Part shown: positions 1 to 6,713 of the stretch, in pieces | Layout: each line of letters opens with the position of its first letter | How positions within the stretch are numbered: position 1 is the first letter of the stretch | Assembly (NCBI GenBank): GCA_031431235.1 | Contig: JANPDA010000131.1 | Coordinates: forward strand, 1 to 9,663 | Source: JANNSW01 sp031431235 | GTDB lineage: Bacteria > Pseudomonadota > Alphaproteobacteria > Rhizobiales > Hyphomicrobiaceae | DNA length: 9,663 nucleotides | Reading direction: 5' to 3' | Program-made: the position numbers and the translations under genes | Notes under the pieces: model-generated | Database searches by the model: none | What the model was told of the DNA's origin: nothing | What the model saw: only the letters and a program-made list of their open reading frames with translations

Positions 1-272
1 GATGAAAACCAGCTCCACAGCTTCGGCTCCTGCCGCTCCAGCTGGGTGGCGACCTCCCGGTGGTAAGGCAACGGTTCGAGACGCATGATGCAGACGCCCC
101 CTTGCGCGGCACGAACTTTCCGCATTTCGTTTCCGCCGACAAACTGAGTGTAGCCCGGCCAGCGATCATACGCACGCAAGTCGATGCGCTGCCGGAGACC
201 AACACCAACCCGCCCGCCGATGGAAATGGCTCGGTCTGCAAAATCTGCTGCGGCACCCCATATGTCAGTCAT
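1..272 (-). CDS. Partial unrecognised protein, N-terminal 90 residues, running off the left edge
   Basis: Reading the minus strand from an ATG at 272-270 gives 90 codons without a stop up to the window edge, so the gene is cut by the window. The translation begins MTDIWGAAADFADRAIS and ends LERQEPKLWSWFS. Its composition is protein-like: balanced charges, several Trp and Tyr, and a WPGYTQFVGGNEMRK stretch near residues 38-52. I do not recognise the family, and no signal peptide or membrane segment is seen. There is no obvious Shine-Dalgarno sequence before the ATG, so the start is tentative. The neighbour on the right is a group II intron fragment, which suggests the gene sits at the edge of an accessory region. 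It could be an old pseudogene end, but the uninterrupted frame and composition argue for a real gene. Confidence 0.5.
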   Translation of the reverse strand, partial: MTDIWGAAADFADRAISIGGRVGVGLRQRIDLRAYDRWPGYTQFVGGNEMRKVRAAQGGVCIMRLEPLPYHREVATQLERQEPKLWSWFS

Positions 273-396
273 CGCATTGACGGGGGAACCAGTTGAAACC
301 CAGGATTTTCAAAGCTACATTTCACTGCCCGGCGAGCTGTCGCCCGAGCAGCGTCGGGCGCTCACCGCAGCGATGACGGGGTTTGAGTAGCAACGG

Positions 397-778
397 GTGC
401 GCCAGGCGAAGCTGGCGCGGTCCAGCGGGTGAAAGTCCCTGCCCGGGCAAGGCGCAGCGAGCCGCCCGGTGGCGAGTGTTGCAGGCGTCGCTGGAAACGG
501 CGCGTCTGAAGCGTACACAGCGATCATGCAGAGAATGGGATTGAGCCACGTAGTCAACCTGACCGTAGAGGCCGGACCTGAGGGCGGTGCTGGGTAACCG
601 GCACCCCCGCCAGGATGCCGCCGGGGGGTCTGGACGCTTCCGCTGAAGCCTCGAGACCGTCCGTCGTTGAAACCCTTGCGTGTGCGTGGCTGCTCACGAT
701 TGGATTTCCGCCGATGGACCGCCGGAAACGTCAAACTGCTGATGCCTCCCCGGCAGAGCCGGGGGTCTCCCGCTTACG
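397..778 (+). mobile_element. Group II intron 5' fragment (domain I and perhaps more), no reverse transcriptase
   Basis: The sequence at 397 starts GTGCGCC, which fits the group II intron 5' boundary (GUGYG). A perfect 7-bp hairpin follows: GCGCCAG at 399-405 with CTGGCGC at 412-418. Next comes a hairpin carrying the characteristic GGGTGAAAGTCCC element of bacterial intron domain I (about 430-443). No reverse transcriptase/maturase frame and no recognisable domain V are seen before the palindromic element at 779, so this is a truncated, immobile piece. The 3' limit is a guess: intron-like sequence is clear to about 480 and uncertain afterwards. A GC-rich hairpin (CCCCGGC at 748-754 with GCCGGGG at 758-764) lies near the end. 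The assignment rests on motif recognition, not on a folded model. Confidence 0.55.
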
Positions 779-910
779 CTAGTGTTCCGGCCCATTCATT
801 CGATTCCGGCGAAGCTGGATCAATGAATGGAAAGACGGAACACAAACAAGGAGGTAGCTAGTGGGCTGGCCATTCATTTGGGGTACCAAATGAATGAGTC
901 AGAACACTAG
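779..910. repeat. CTAG-bounded palindromic element of four related arms (MITE-like)
   Basis: The element starts CTAGTGTTC at 779 and ends GAACACTAG at 910, so its ends are inverted repeats. Inside are two tandem hairpins. The first (782-843) pairs GTGTTCCG at 782-789 with CGGAACAC at 836-843, and CCATTCATT at 792-800 with AATGAATGG at 822-830. The second (858-910) starts again with CTAGTG and pairs CATTCATTTG at 871-880 with CAAATGAATG at 887-896. All four arms are versions of one sequence. The ends fit TA duplication inside CTAG, the usual target of IS630/Tc1-mariner-type transposases, which suggests a non-autonomous element moved in trans. There is no coding capacity. The family assignment is inference; the palindromes are seen directly. 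Confidence 0.7.
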
Positions 911-1119
911 GACCGGCGCCGCCGTGGCAGAGGCCGATGTCTCCGCCCTGTCATCATGAGAGCGGCCCTGAACGCTCATCGGGTGGCCTGTGGCGTCAGG
1001 TGTGTCCCCACTTCCTTCACGCCGCCCTCGCGGATAGGCGATCTGCGGCTCGTTTCGCTCGCTATGACCAGCTTACGAGAGGACTTCCACCTCTAAGTCA
1101 GCGCCCATGCCAAGCGCAC
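911..1119 (-). mobile_element. Second group II intron 5' fragment, minus strand
   Basis: Read on the minus strand from 1119, the sequence begins GTGCGCTTGGCATGGGCG. This fits the 5' end of RmInt1-like bacterial group II introns (GTGCGC, then GGCATGGG). It continues with AGAGGTGGAAGTCCTCT, the short hairpin with a GAAGTCC loop found in domain I, and then an AAGCTGGTCATAGCGAGC segment of domain I type. About 200 nt are left, and the piece stops at the palindromic element ending at 910. No reverse transcriptase or domain V is visible. It lies 36 nt downstream of the amidase stop in the same orientation. It differs in sequence from the plus-strand intron piece at 397, so the two are unlikely to be halves of one intron. 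Confidence 0.6.
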
Positions 1120-1155
1120 AAATTCTCAGAAAATTCCACGCAAACCGTCGCCGCG

Positions 1156-2586
1156 TTATTGAGAGCGGCGCTCCGCCAGCGGCAATGCGAGCGCGGTCTC
1201 GATGCGGGCGCAGAGTTGCAACACTAATTCGTCGCGACCGGGAGCGGCTGCGATTTGCACGCCGATCGGCAAGCCTGCGCGGGACAGACCAGCAGGGACC
1301 GAGGCCGCAGGCTGGCCGGTGACATTGAAGAGATCGGTGAACGGGGCGAAGCGCACTCCTTGCGCGCACCAGCGATCATAATCGAAGTGCGCGGTGCGGG
1401 TGTCGAGCTCGCCGATCAGCGGCGCCGTCTCGCCCGTGGTCGGCGTCAGAATGGCGTCGAATGCCTCCATCTGCTTGGCAAGCGCTGCCCCAATCCGGTG
1501 CAGCTTATGGCGGGCCTCTAGATAGGCGACGGCATCGAGGCCGCGCACGCGCTCGATTGCAAGCGCGGTGATTGCCTCGATCTCGTCGCTGCGTGCGTCT
1601 CTCCCCAGCTCGCGCGCACGCTGCCGGACGAGGAGCGCGATCTCGGCAAAGCCAATCTTCTCGGCTTCGAGCCCCATCTGCGGATCGTGGGGCAGGGCCA
1701 TCGGCACCAAGCTGTGCCCCATCTCCCGCAAGTGCCCAGCCACGCGCTCGAGCGCACTCGCAATTTCGGGATCGACGCTCGAGCCGTCTGGCCGGGTGGT
1801 CACATAGCCGATCCTGAGGCCTGTGAGAGGCTGGTCGAGAGCTGCTAGATAGGACGGGACGCTGCGCTCGACCCGGTATTGGCCGCCCGGCTCCGGGTCG
1901 GCGAGGCAGTCGAGGAAGGCGGCGCTATCGCGAACCGAGCGGGTCAGCATATGCTCGCTGTCGAGCCCTGCGGCCAGCTCGGGAAACGTCGGGCCGATCG
2001 GCACGAGGCCCCGCGTCGGCTTCAGGCCGAACAGGCCGCAGACGGCGGCCGGCACGCGGATCGATCCGGCATTGTCGTTGCCATGCGCTGCCGGCACCAT
2101 GCCGCTCGCAACGGCCGCTGCCGAGCCGCCGCTTGAGCCGCCGGCTGAACGCTCCAGGTTCCATGGATTGCGCGTCGGACCGCGCAAGGTCGGCTCCGTC
2201 GTCCAATCCGAAGCGAACTCCGGCGTATTGGTCTTGCCGACCAGCACCGCTCCAGCGCGACGCAATCGCCCGACGAAAGTGCTGTCCGGACACGGTGACG
2301 ATCCTTCGTAGAGGGTGCAGGAGAACGTCGTCGGCCAACCGTCGACAAAGAGGTTGTTGTCCTTGATGAGCACTGGCACGCCAGCGAGCGGGCACGAGGG
2401 ATCGACGGCGGCCGCCGCAGACCGGGCGCGGTCGGGATCAACCAGCACCACGGCATTGAGCTGCGGGTTGGCTGCTGCGATGACAGCGAGTGCACACTCG
2501 ACGATGTCGCTTGCGCTCGCCTCACCGCGCCGAACGCACTGGGCGATCCCGACCGCGTCGAGCTGGCGATAGGTCTCAATGTCCAT
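1156..2586 (-). CDS. Signature-family amidase (GatA-like)
   Basis: This 476-residue cytoplasmic enzyme belongs to the amidase signature family, which hydrolyses C-N amide bonds with a Ser-cisSer-Lys triad. Counting from the ATG at 2586, the catalytic Lys is K75 in PVLIKDN. The Gly/Ser-rich signature GGSSGGSAAAVASG begins at residue 149, with S151 as cis-Ser. The nucleophile is S175 in DNAGSIRVPA, the expected 24 residues after the cis-Ser. The length is normal for the family and the frame is intact. The start at 2586 gives the usual short lead before the first helix. An ATG at 2616 overlaps the stop of the preceding gene as ATGA and would add 10 residues; neither has a good Shine-Dalgarno sequence. 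As the last gene of a quaternary-amine-type transporter operon, it probably acts on an imported amide or a derivative of it. The substrate cannot be read from the sequence. Confidence 0.9.
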   Translation of the reverse strand: MDIETYRQLDAVGIAQCVRRGEASASDIVECALAVIAAANPQLNAVVLVDPDRARSAAAAVDPSCPLAGVPVLIKDNNLFVDGWPTTFSCTLYEGSSPCPDSTFVGRLRRAGAVLVGKTNTPEFASDWTTEPTLRGPTRNPWNLERSAGGSSGGSAAAVASGMVPAAHGNDNAGSIRVPAAVCGLFGLKPTRGLVPIGPTFPELAAGLDSEHMLTRSVRDSAAFLDCLADPEPGGQYRVERSVPSYLAALDQPLTGLRIGYVTTRPDGSSVDPEIASALERVAGHLREMGHSLVPMALPHDPQMGLEAEKIGFAEIALLVRQRARELGRDARSDEIEAITALAIERVRGLDAVAYLEARHKLHRIGAALAKQMEAFDAILTPTTGETAPLIGELDTRTAHFDYDRWCAQGVRFAPFTDLFNVTGQPAASVPAGLSRAGLPIGVQIAAAPGRDELVLQLCARIETALALPLAERRSQ

Positions 2587-2612
2587 GGCCGACCGATCCG
2601 TAAACCCGGACG

Positions 2613-3569
2613 TCATTTGATCCAGGCATCGACAAGCGCTGCGTTTGCCGCGACCCATTCATCGGCGACCTCCTGCATATTGCGCCCCTTCACGTCGACT
2701 TCCTCGGTCGCCCGGCCCACATCATCTGCCGAGAGCTTCAGCGCCTTCAGGATCGAAGCGGCGTAGGGCGCCTTGGCAATGAAAGCTTTGTTCACGAGCT
2801 TGCCGATCTCACCGGTCTTGTAGCCGCAATCCCAGGTGGCATTGGGGTTGCTGCCCCAGGCGGCGTCGGTGAAGCAGGCATCTTCGGCTTTGGGAAACTC
2901 GACCCAGGCGCCTTCGTACTTGGTCGTGAGCCAATAAGGCTGGTATCCCCAGGCGAGAATCGGCTCCTTCTTGTCGACGGCACCCGTTATCGCAGCGGCA
3001 AGCGCAACCGGCGTTCCAGCCGAGATGATCTCAACGCTGATGTCGAAGGCTTGCGCGCGTTTGTCAACGTCGGTCGTCCAGTCGGCGGGGGCATTGACGA
3101 AGCGCGCCTTGGGAGCGGTCTCGACGGTCGCCAATGCCTTCACGCAGCCAGGCTGCTTCAGCGCCTCGAAGCTAGGCAAGCCGGGGCAAACCTCCTCCAG
3201 ATACTTCGGGTACCACCAACCCTCGCGCACCGTCACGCCGGTCGAGCCATATTCCTCCACCTTGCCGGAGGAGAGCGCATCCTGCACCGGCGCCGGCGTC
3301 GTCGCCCACGCGCCAGTCGTGATCGGGAAATCGCCGGTGACGACGCCCTGGAAATGGGCGGTGTAGTCGACGGTTGCAAACTCGACGTTGTAGCCGGCTT
3401 TCTTCAACGTGCTGCCGAAGACCATCGAGATGAAATCGAAGTCCGACGAGTTGATGAGCGGCAGCTTGATCGGATCCTTCGTCTCCGGTTGACCGGCGAG
3501 CACGAAGGAAGGAAGTCCGATCGTCATGCCCGCAATCAATGCGAGCGTCCGCAACGTGTTGGTGATCAT
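2613..3569 (-). CDS. Periplasmic substrate-binding protein of a glycine betaine/choline-type ABC transporter (OpuAC/ProX family)
   Basis: The protein has 318 residues and starts at the ATG at 3569, preceded by a CGGAG Shine-Dalgarno sequence at 3576-3580. A Sec signal peptide covers about residues 1-25 (LALIAGMTIGLPSFVLA, probable cleavage after A25), with no lipobox. The mature part starts its first strand at PIKLPLIN. It has the aromatic clusters typical of quaternary-ammonium binding: W118, W119 and Y120 in EGWWYPKYL, and W207, Y209, Y212 and W213 in AWGYQPYW. Four cysteines (C128, C142, C232, C248) could form two disulfides in the periplasm. It would deliver ligand to the permease encoded 56 nt upstream. 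The frame stays open upstream to 4367, but that stretch is a shadow of the permease gene. The exact ligand (betaine, choline, carnitine or a relative) is unknown. Confidence 0.88.
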   Translation of the reverse strand: MITNTLRTLALIAGMTIGLPSFVLAGQPETKDPIKLPLINSSDFDFISMVFGSTLKKAGYNVEFATVDYTAHFQGVVTGDFPITTGAWATTPAPVQDALSSGKVEEYGSTGVTVREGWWYPKYLEEVCPGLPSFEALKQPGCVKALATVETAPKARFVNAPADWTTDVDKRAQAFDISVEIISAGTPVALAAAITGAVDKKEPILAWGYQPYWLTTKYEGAWVEFPKAEDACFTDAAWGSNPNATWDCGYKTGEIGKLVNKAFIAKAPYAASILKALKLSADDVGRATEEVDVKGRNMQEVADEWVAANAALVDAWIK

Positions 3570-3575
3570 TGGTGT

Positions 3576-3580
3576 CTCCG
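3576..3580 (-). promoter_or_regulatory. Shine-Dalgarno site for the binding-protein gene
   Basis: On the minus strand CGGAG lies 6 nt before the ATG at 3569. It fixes the true start of the binding protein inside a much longer open frame that overlaps the permease gene. It is the clearest ribosome binding site in the operon, consistent with the high level of binding protein that such transporters need. Confidence 0.6.
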
Positions 3581-3625
3581 TTCCATGGCCCACGAGCGTT
3601 AGGCAACGTGGACTTCGGCAGGTTG

Positions 3626-5644
3626 TCAATCGCGCACTGCATCCGGGGATGGGACCCTGATATGCCCGTGTGCGATGCGTCCATGACGTGGCTGATCGGC
3701 GAGGGCCGCAATCAGGCGGTCGCATACGATCGTCAGTGCGACAAGCGCGAGACCTGCCAGCAGTCCTTCGCCTGTGTCGATCTTGCCGAGGGCAACGAGG
3801 GTCGCGGCTTCGAGCCCGCGTGTGCCGACCATGGCCGTGATGACCAGCATCCCGAACGCCATGATCACGGTTTGATTGAGGCCAAGCAGGATATCCCGAC
3901 GTGCGATCGGCAACTGGACGAGCAGCAAGGTCTGGATCCGGCTGCAGCCGCTCATCCTCGCCGCTTCGATGACGCTGCCTTTGACTTGCAGGAGGCCCGA
4001 TTGGGTGAAGCGGATCGAAGGCGCGACCGCATAGATCGCGATGGCGCCTAGAGCCGGCACGTCGCCGATGCCAAGGATCATCATGACCGGCACCAGGTAG
4101 ACGAATGGGGGAAGTGTCTGGATCAGATCGACCAGAAGATTGTTCGCAGCGGCCAGCCGGGGGTAGACCGCACCGGCCAATCCCAGCGGAAAGCCAATCG
4201 CACAGGCGATGAGAGCCCCAAGCAGGGCGAGGTAGAGCGACGTCATGGCAGGTGCCCAGTAACCCATCACGACGATGAACAGGAGAAGGAATGTCACGAT
4301 CGCCGCCAGCCTCGGACCTGCGAGGAAGTACGCGACGATGCCTGTGACAGCGACTGCCAATGACCATGGGAGAGCATGCAGCAGGTCCTTTACGGGCCTG
4401 AGCAGCCAGATGATCAGCAGATCGCGACCTTGTCCGACACTATCCCCGATCGCGCTATTGATGAGCGTGACGAGGTCGTTCGACCATCGACCAGTCGTGA
4501 AGGTGAGGGCAGCTGGAAAGCGCGCAAGCTCGGATTGCAACATTGCAAGACCGACGCCGGCGAGGAGCAAAGCGCACGCTGCTGCAATATAGGGGTGTCG
4601 CTCCAGGATACCACCGAAGGGCTCGGCATGCACAACACGCTTCAGTACAATGGCCCTGCATGTGCGATCGAGTACGATTGCCAGCAACGAAATCGCAAGT
4701 CCGGCCTCGGTCGCTGGACCGATGCGCAGGGATTTCAATGCCGCAAACAAATTGTTGCCAAGCCCGCCAGCTCCAATGATTGCAGCAAAAACCGCTACAG
4801 CGAACGACAGATTGACGACCTGGTTGAGGCCGACCAGCAAATCGCTGCGGGCGGAAGGCAGGAGGACAAGCCATAGTCGCTGCCAGCCCCGACAGCCATT
4901 GATCGCGGCGAGGTCATGGAAGCTCTGCGGGAGCTTGTGCAAGGCGAGAGCCGTCACACGCGCCATCGGCGGCATCGCAAACACGACCGTGGCGACCAGG
5001 CCAGACAGGGGACCGAAACCGAAGAATACGACGATCGGCAGCAGGTAGGAGAAGATCGGCAATACTTGAAGCAGGTCGTAGCTGGGATTGAGCACCCGCT
5101 CGATCACGGGATATCGCCAGGCTGCGACACCGAGCCCAACACCGATAACGCTTCCCGCGAGCACGGTTGTCGTCACGAATGCCAAGGTGAGCATGGCGCT
5201 TTCCCAGAGTCCGAACAGGAGCAAGTAGGACCCTGTACCAACGACAAGCAAAAGAAGCCGCATCCCTCCGGCCCAGTGTGCGAGGAGGCCAGCGGAGCCG
5301 AGGATCGCGAACCAGGGCAGTGCGGAGATTCGTGCCTCCCCTCCAAACGCCTCCGGAATGGCTAGTCCCTTGGCGAGCAGTCCCTGCAGGAGCACCATAG
5401 GCCATTCGAGGATCTTCGCGAACGCCCGCATGATCTCGCCGATCTCGACGCCGCCGATCGTCGCCTCGCGCGACAGCCATTTGAAGGCAAATGTGATTGC
5501 TGGCGCGATCGGCGCCACCCACTCCCTCGGCCAGGACGAGCCCCAGTCGAAAGCTGCACCCCACATACCTGCAGCCGCAAGCAGCACTGGGAGGACGAGC
5601 CGCGAGCCGCTTCTGCGCAGGCAACCTGCAACCACTGCCGTCAC
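3626..5644 (-). CDS. Double-length ProW-type ABC transporter permease (two fused BPD_transp_1 domains)
   Basis: This 672-residue inner-membrane protein is roughly twice the length of a usual ProW/OpuAB permease because the transmembrane domain occurs twice. The first half (about 130-335) has its ATPase-docking (EAA) loop at 246-275, with GCRGW and ending GLNQ. The second half (about 425-650) has its loop at 560-590, starting EAARMSGCSR and also ending GLNQ. Hydrophobic segments fill both halves, and an extra segment lies at about 350-370 between them. The single chain could therefore supply both transmembrane halves of the importer. The start is a GTG (5644-5642) whose bases overlap the ATPase stop as GTGA, with GGGAG 7 nt before it inside the ATPase gene, so translational coupling is likely. 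The C-terminal 20 residues are hydrophilic. A betaine or quaternary-amine importer is the best call; the substrate is not shown. Confidence 0.9.
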   Translation of the reverse strand: MTAVVAGCLRRSGSRLVLPVLLAAAGMWGAAFDWGSSWPREWVAPIAPAITFAFKWLSREATIGGVEIGEIMRAFAKILEWPMVLLQGLLAKGLAIPEAFGGEARISALPWFAILGSAGLLAHWAGGMRLLLLVVGTGSYLLLFGLWESAMLTLAFVTTTVLAGSVIGVGLGVAAWRYPVIERVLNPSYDLLQVLPIFSYLLPIVVFFGFGPLSGLVATVVFAMPPMARVTALALHKLPQSFHDLAAINGCRGWQRLWLVLLPSARSDLLVGLNQVVNLSFAVAVFAAIIGAGGLGNNLFAALKSLRIGPATEAGLAISLLAIVLDRTCRAIVLKRVVHAEPFGGILERHPYIAAACALLLAGVGLAMLQSELARFPAALTFTTGRWSNDLVTLINSAIGDSVGQGRDLLIIWLLRPVKDLLHALPWSLAVAVTGIVAYFLAGPRLAAIVTFLLLFIVVMGYWAPAMTSLYLALLGALIACAIGFPLGLAGAVYPRLAAANNLLVDLIQTLPPFVYLVPVMMILGIGDVPALGAIAIYAVAPSIRFTQSGLLQVKGSVIEAARMSGCSRIQTLLLVQLPIARRDILLGLNQTVIMAFGMLVITAMVGTRGLEAATLVALGKIDTGEGLLAGLALVALTIVCDRLIAALADQPRHGRIAHGHIRVPSPDAVRD

Positions 5645-6708
5645 GCCACCGCTCCCGCGGTGCGGTGCGCCAGGACTTCGATCACCGAGGCAGGACTGAG
5701 CGAGCCGACGATGCGGCCATTGTCATCGGCAACGGCAAGCGGCCGGCCCGCATCGAGCACCCGCGATACAACCTCGCGAATGCGGGCCGAGGCCTGTAGC
5801 GGGGCCTCGCCTGCGGGATCGATGATGCTCTTCATCACCGTGCGCACCCTGACCACGTCGGCATGGGCGACCTTGGCCGTGAACCGGGCGACGTAGCCGT
5901 CCGCCGGCTTCAACACGAGTTCCTCCGGATTGGCAACCTGCACCACATGCCCCTCCCGCATGATTGCGATTCGGTCGGCTAGCCGGATCGCCTCGTCGAA
6001 ATCATGAGTGATGAAGACGATGGTCTTGCGGAGCAGCGCATGCAACCGCAGCAATTCGTCCTGCATGTCTTGGCGGATCAGCGGGTCGAGCGCCGAGAAG
6101 GGCTCGTCGAGGAACCAGACGAGCGGGTCAGTCGTCAGGCTGCGCGCAATGCCCACGCGTTGCTGCTGGCCGCCTGACAGCTCGTGGGGATAGAATCTTT
6201 CGCGACCCTCGAGCCCGACGAGCCTGATGAGGCGTCGCGTCGTCGTATACCGCTCCGGCCGCGGCGTGCCTCTCACCCGCAAGGGAAACGCGATGTTCTC
6301 GAGCACGGTCAAATGCGGCAGCAGCGCGAAATCTTGGAACACCATGGAGATCTTGGTCCGCCTGAGCGCGACGAGCTCGGCTTCCGTGGCACGCGCAAGA
6401 TCGAGGCCGAGCAGTGTCAAGGTGCCTTGGCTCACGGACAGGAGGCCCGCCATGCAGCGCACGAGAGTTGATTTGCCCGAGCCCGACAAACCCATGATGC
6501 AGAAAATCTCGCCGCTCATGACGGACAACGAGACGTTGGCGACCGCCGCGACAAGGGCAGAGCTCGCCATTCGCGCTGCATTCTGCCCCGCGACTCCTCG
6601 TTTGAGCAGGCCTTCCGCTCCCGGTCCGAAGACTTTCCAGACGCCTGCGCAACTCAGCACCGCTAACGACCCCTGCCCCGTACACTCAAGTGAGTTCTCA
6701 ACGCTCAT
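5641..6708 (-). CDS. ProV-type ABC transporter ATP-binding protein with a C-terminal regulatory (CBS-like) tail
   Basis: This 355-residue ATPase would power the quaternary-amine importer from the cytoplasmic side. Visible motifs are Walker A GLSGSGKST (73-81, K79), Q-loop Q125, signature LSGGQQQR (177-184), Walker B WFLDEP with D201 and E202, and the switch histidine H235 in ITHDFDEA. The roughly 60-residue lead before Walker A, with KVFGPGAEGLL, is typical of ProV/OpuAA proteins. Residues about 290-350 resemble one CBS module (LAVADDNGRIVGSLSPAS), the ionic-strength or nucleotide sensing region of OpuA-type ATPases. The start is the ATG at 6708, only 5 nt after the TIR gene stop and without a Shine-Dalgarno sequence of its own, so translation probably depends on reinitiation. 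The frame is open upstream to 7095, but that part is antisense-like shadow of the TIR gene. Confidence 0.92.
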   Translation of the reverse strand: MSVENSLECTGQGSLAVLSCAGVWKVFGPGAEGLLKRGVAGQNAARMASSALVAAVANVSLSVMSGEIFCIMGLSGSGKSTLVRCMAGLLSVSQGTLTLLGLDLARATEAELVALRRTKISMVFQDFALLPHLTVLENIAFPLRVRGTPRPERYTTTRRLIRLVGLEGRERFYPHELSGGQQQRVGIARSLTTDPLVWFLDEPFSALDPLIRQDMQDELLRLHALLRKTIVFITHDFDEAIRLADRIAIMREGHVVQVANPEELVLKPADGYVARFTAKVAHADVVRVRTVMKSIIDPAGEAPLQASARIREVVSRVLDAGRPLAVADDNGRIVGSLSPASVIEVLAHRTAGAVA

Positions 6709-6713
6709 GGGGG

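Noticed and set aside
262..390. Plus-strand small frame of 42 codons ending just before the group II intron
   Set aside because: It overlaps the start of the minus-strand edge gene, has no Shine-Dalgarno sequence and no known motif. Its end (SYISLPGELSPEQRRALT) is mildly protein-like, so it may be an exon remnant, but support is too weak to call.
748..764. GC-rich hairpin as an intrinsic terminator
   Set aside because: The 7-bp stem is perfect, but no T-run follows on either strand and no gene ends next to it. It is more likely part of the mobile debris.
937..1227. Plus-strand open frame of 96 codons
   Set aside because: It is antisense to the RmInt1-like intron piece and to the amidase 3' end, with a low-complexity translation.
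2613..4367. Longer 584-residue version of the binding protein
   Set aside because: The extra N-terminus overlaps the permease gene. The signal peptide and the Shine-Dalgarno sequence place the start at 3569.
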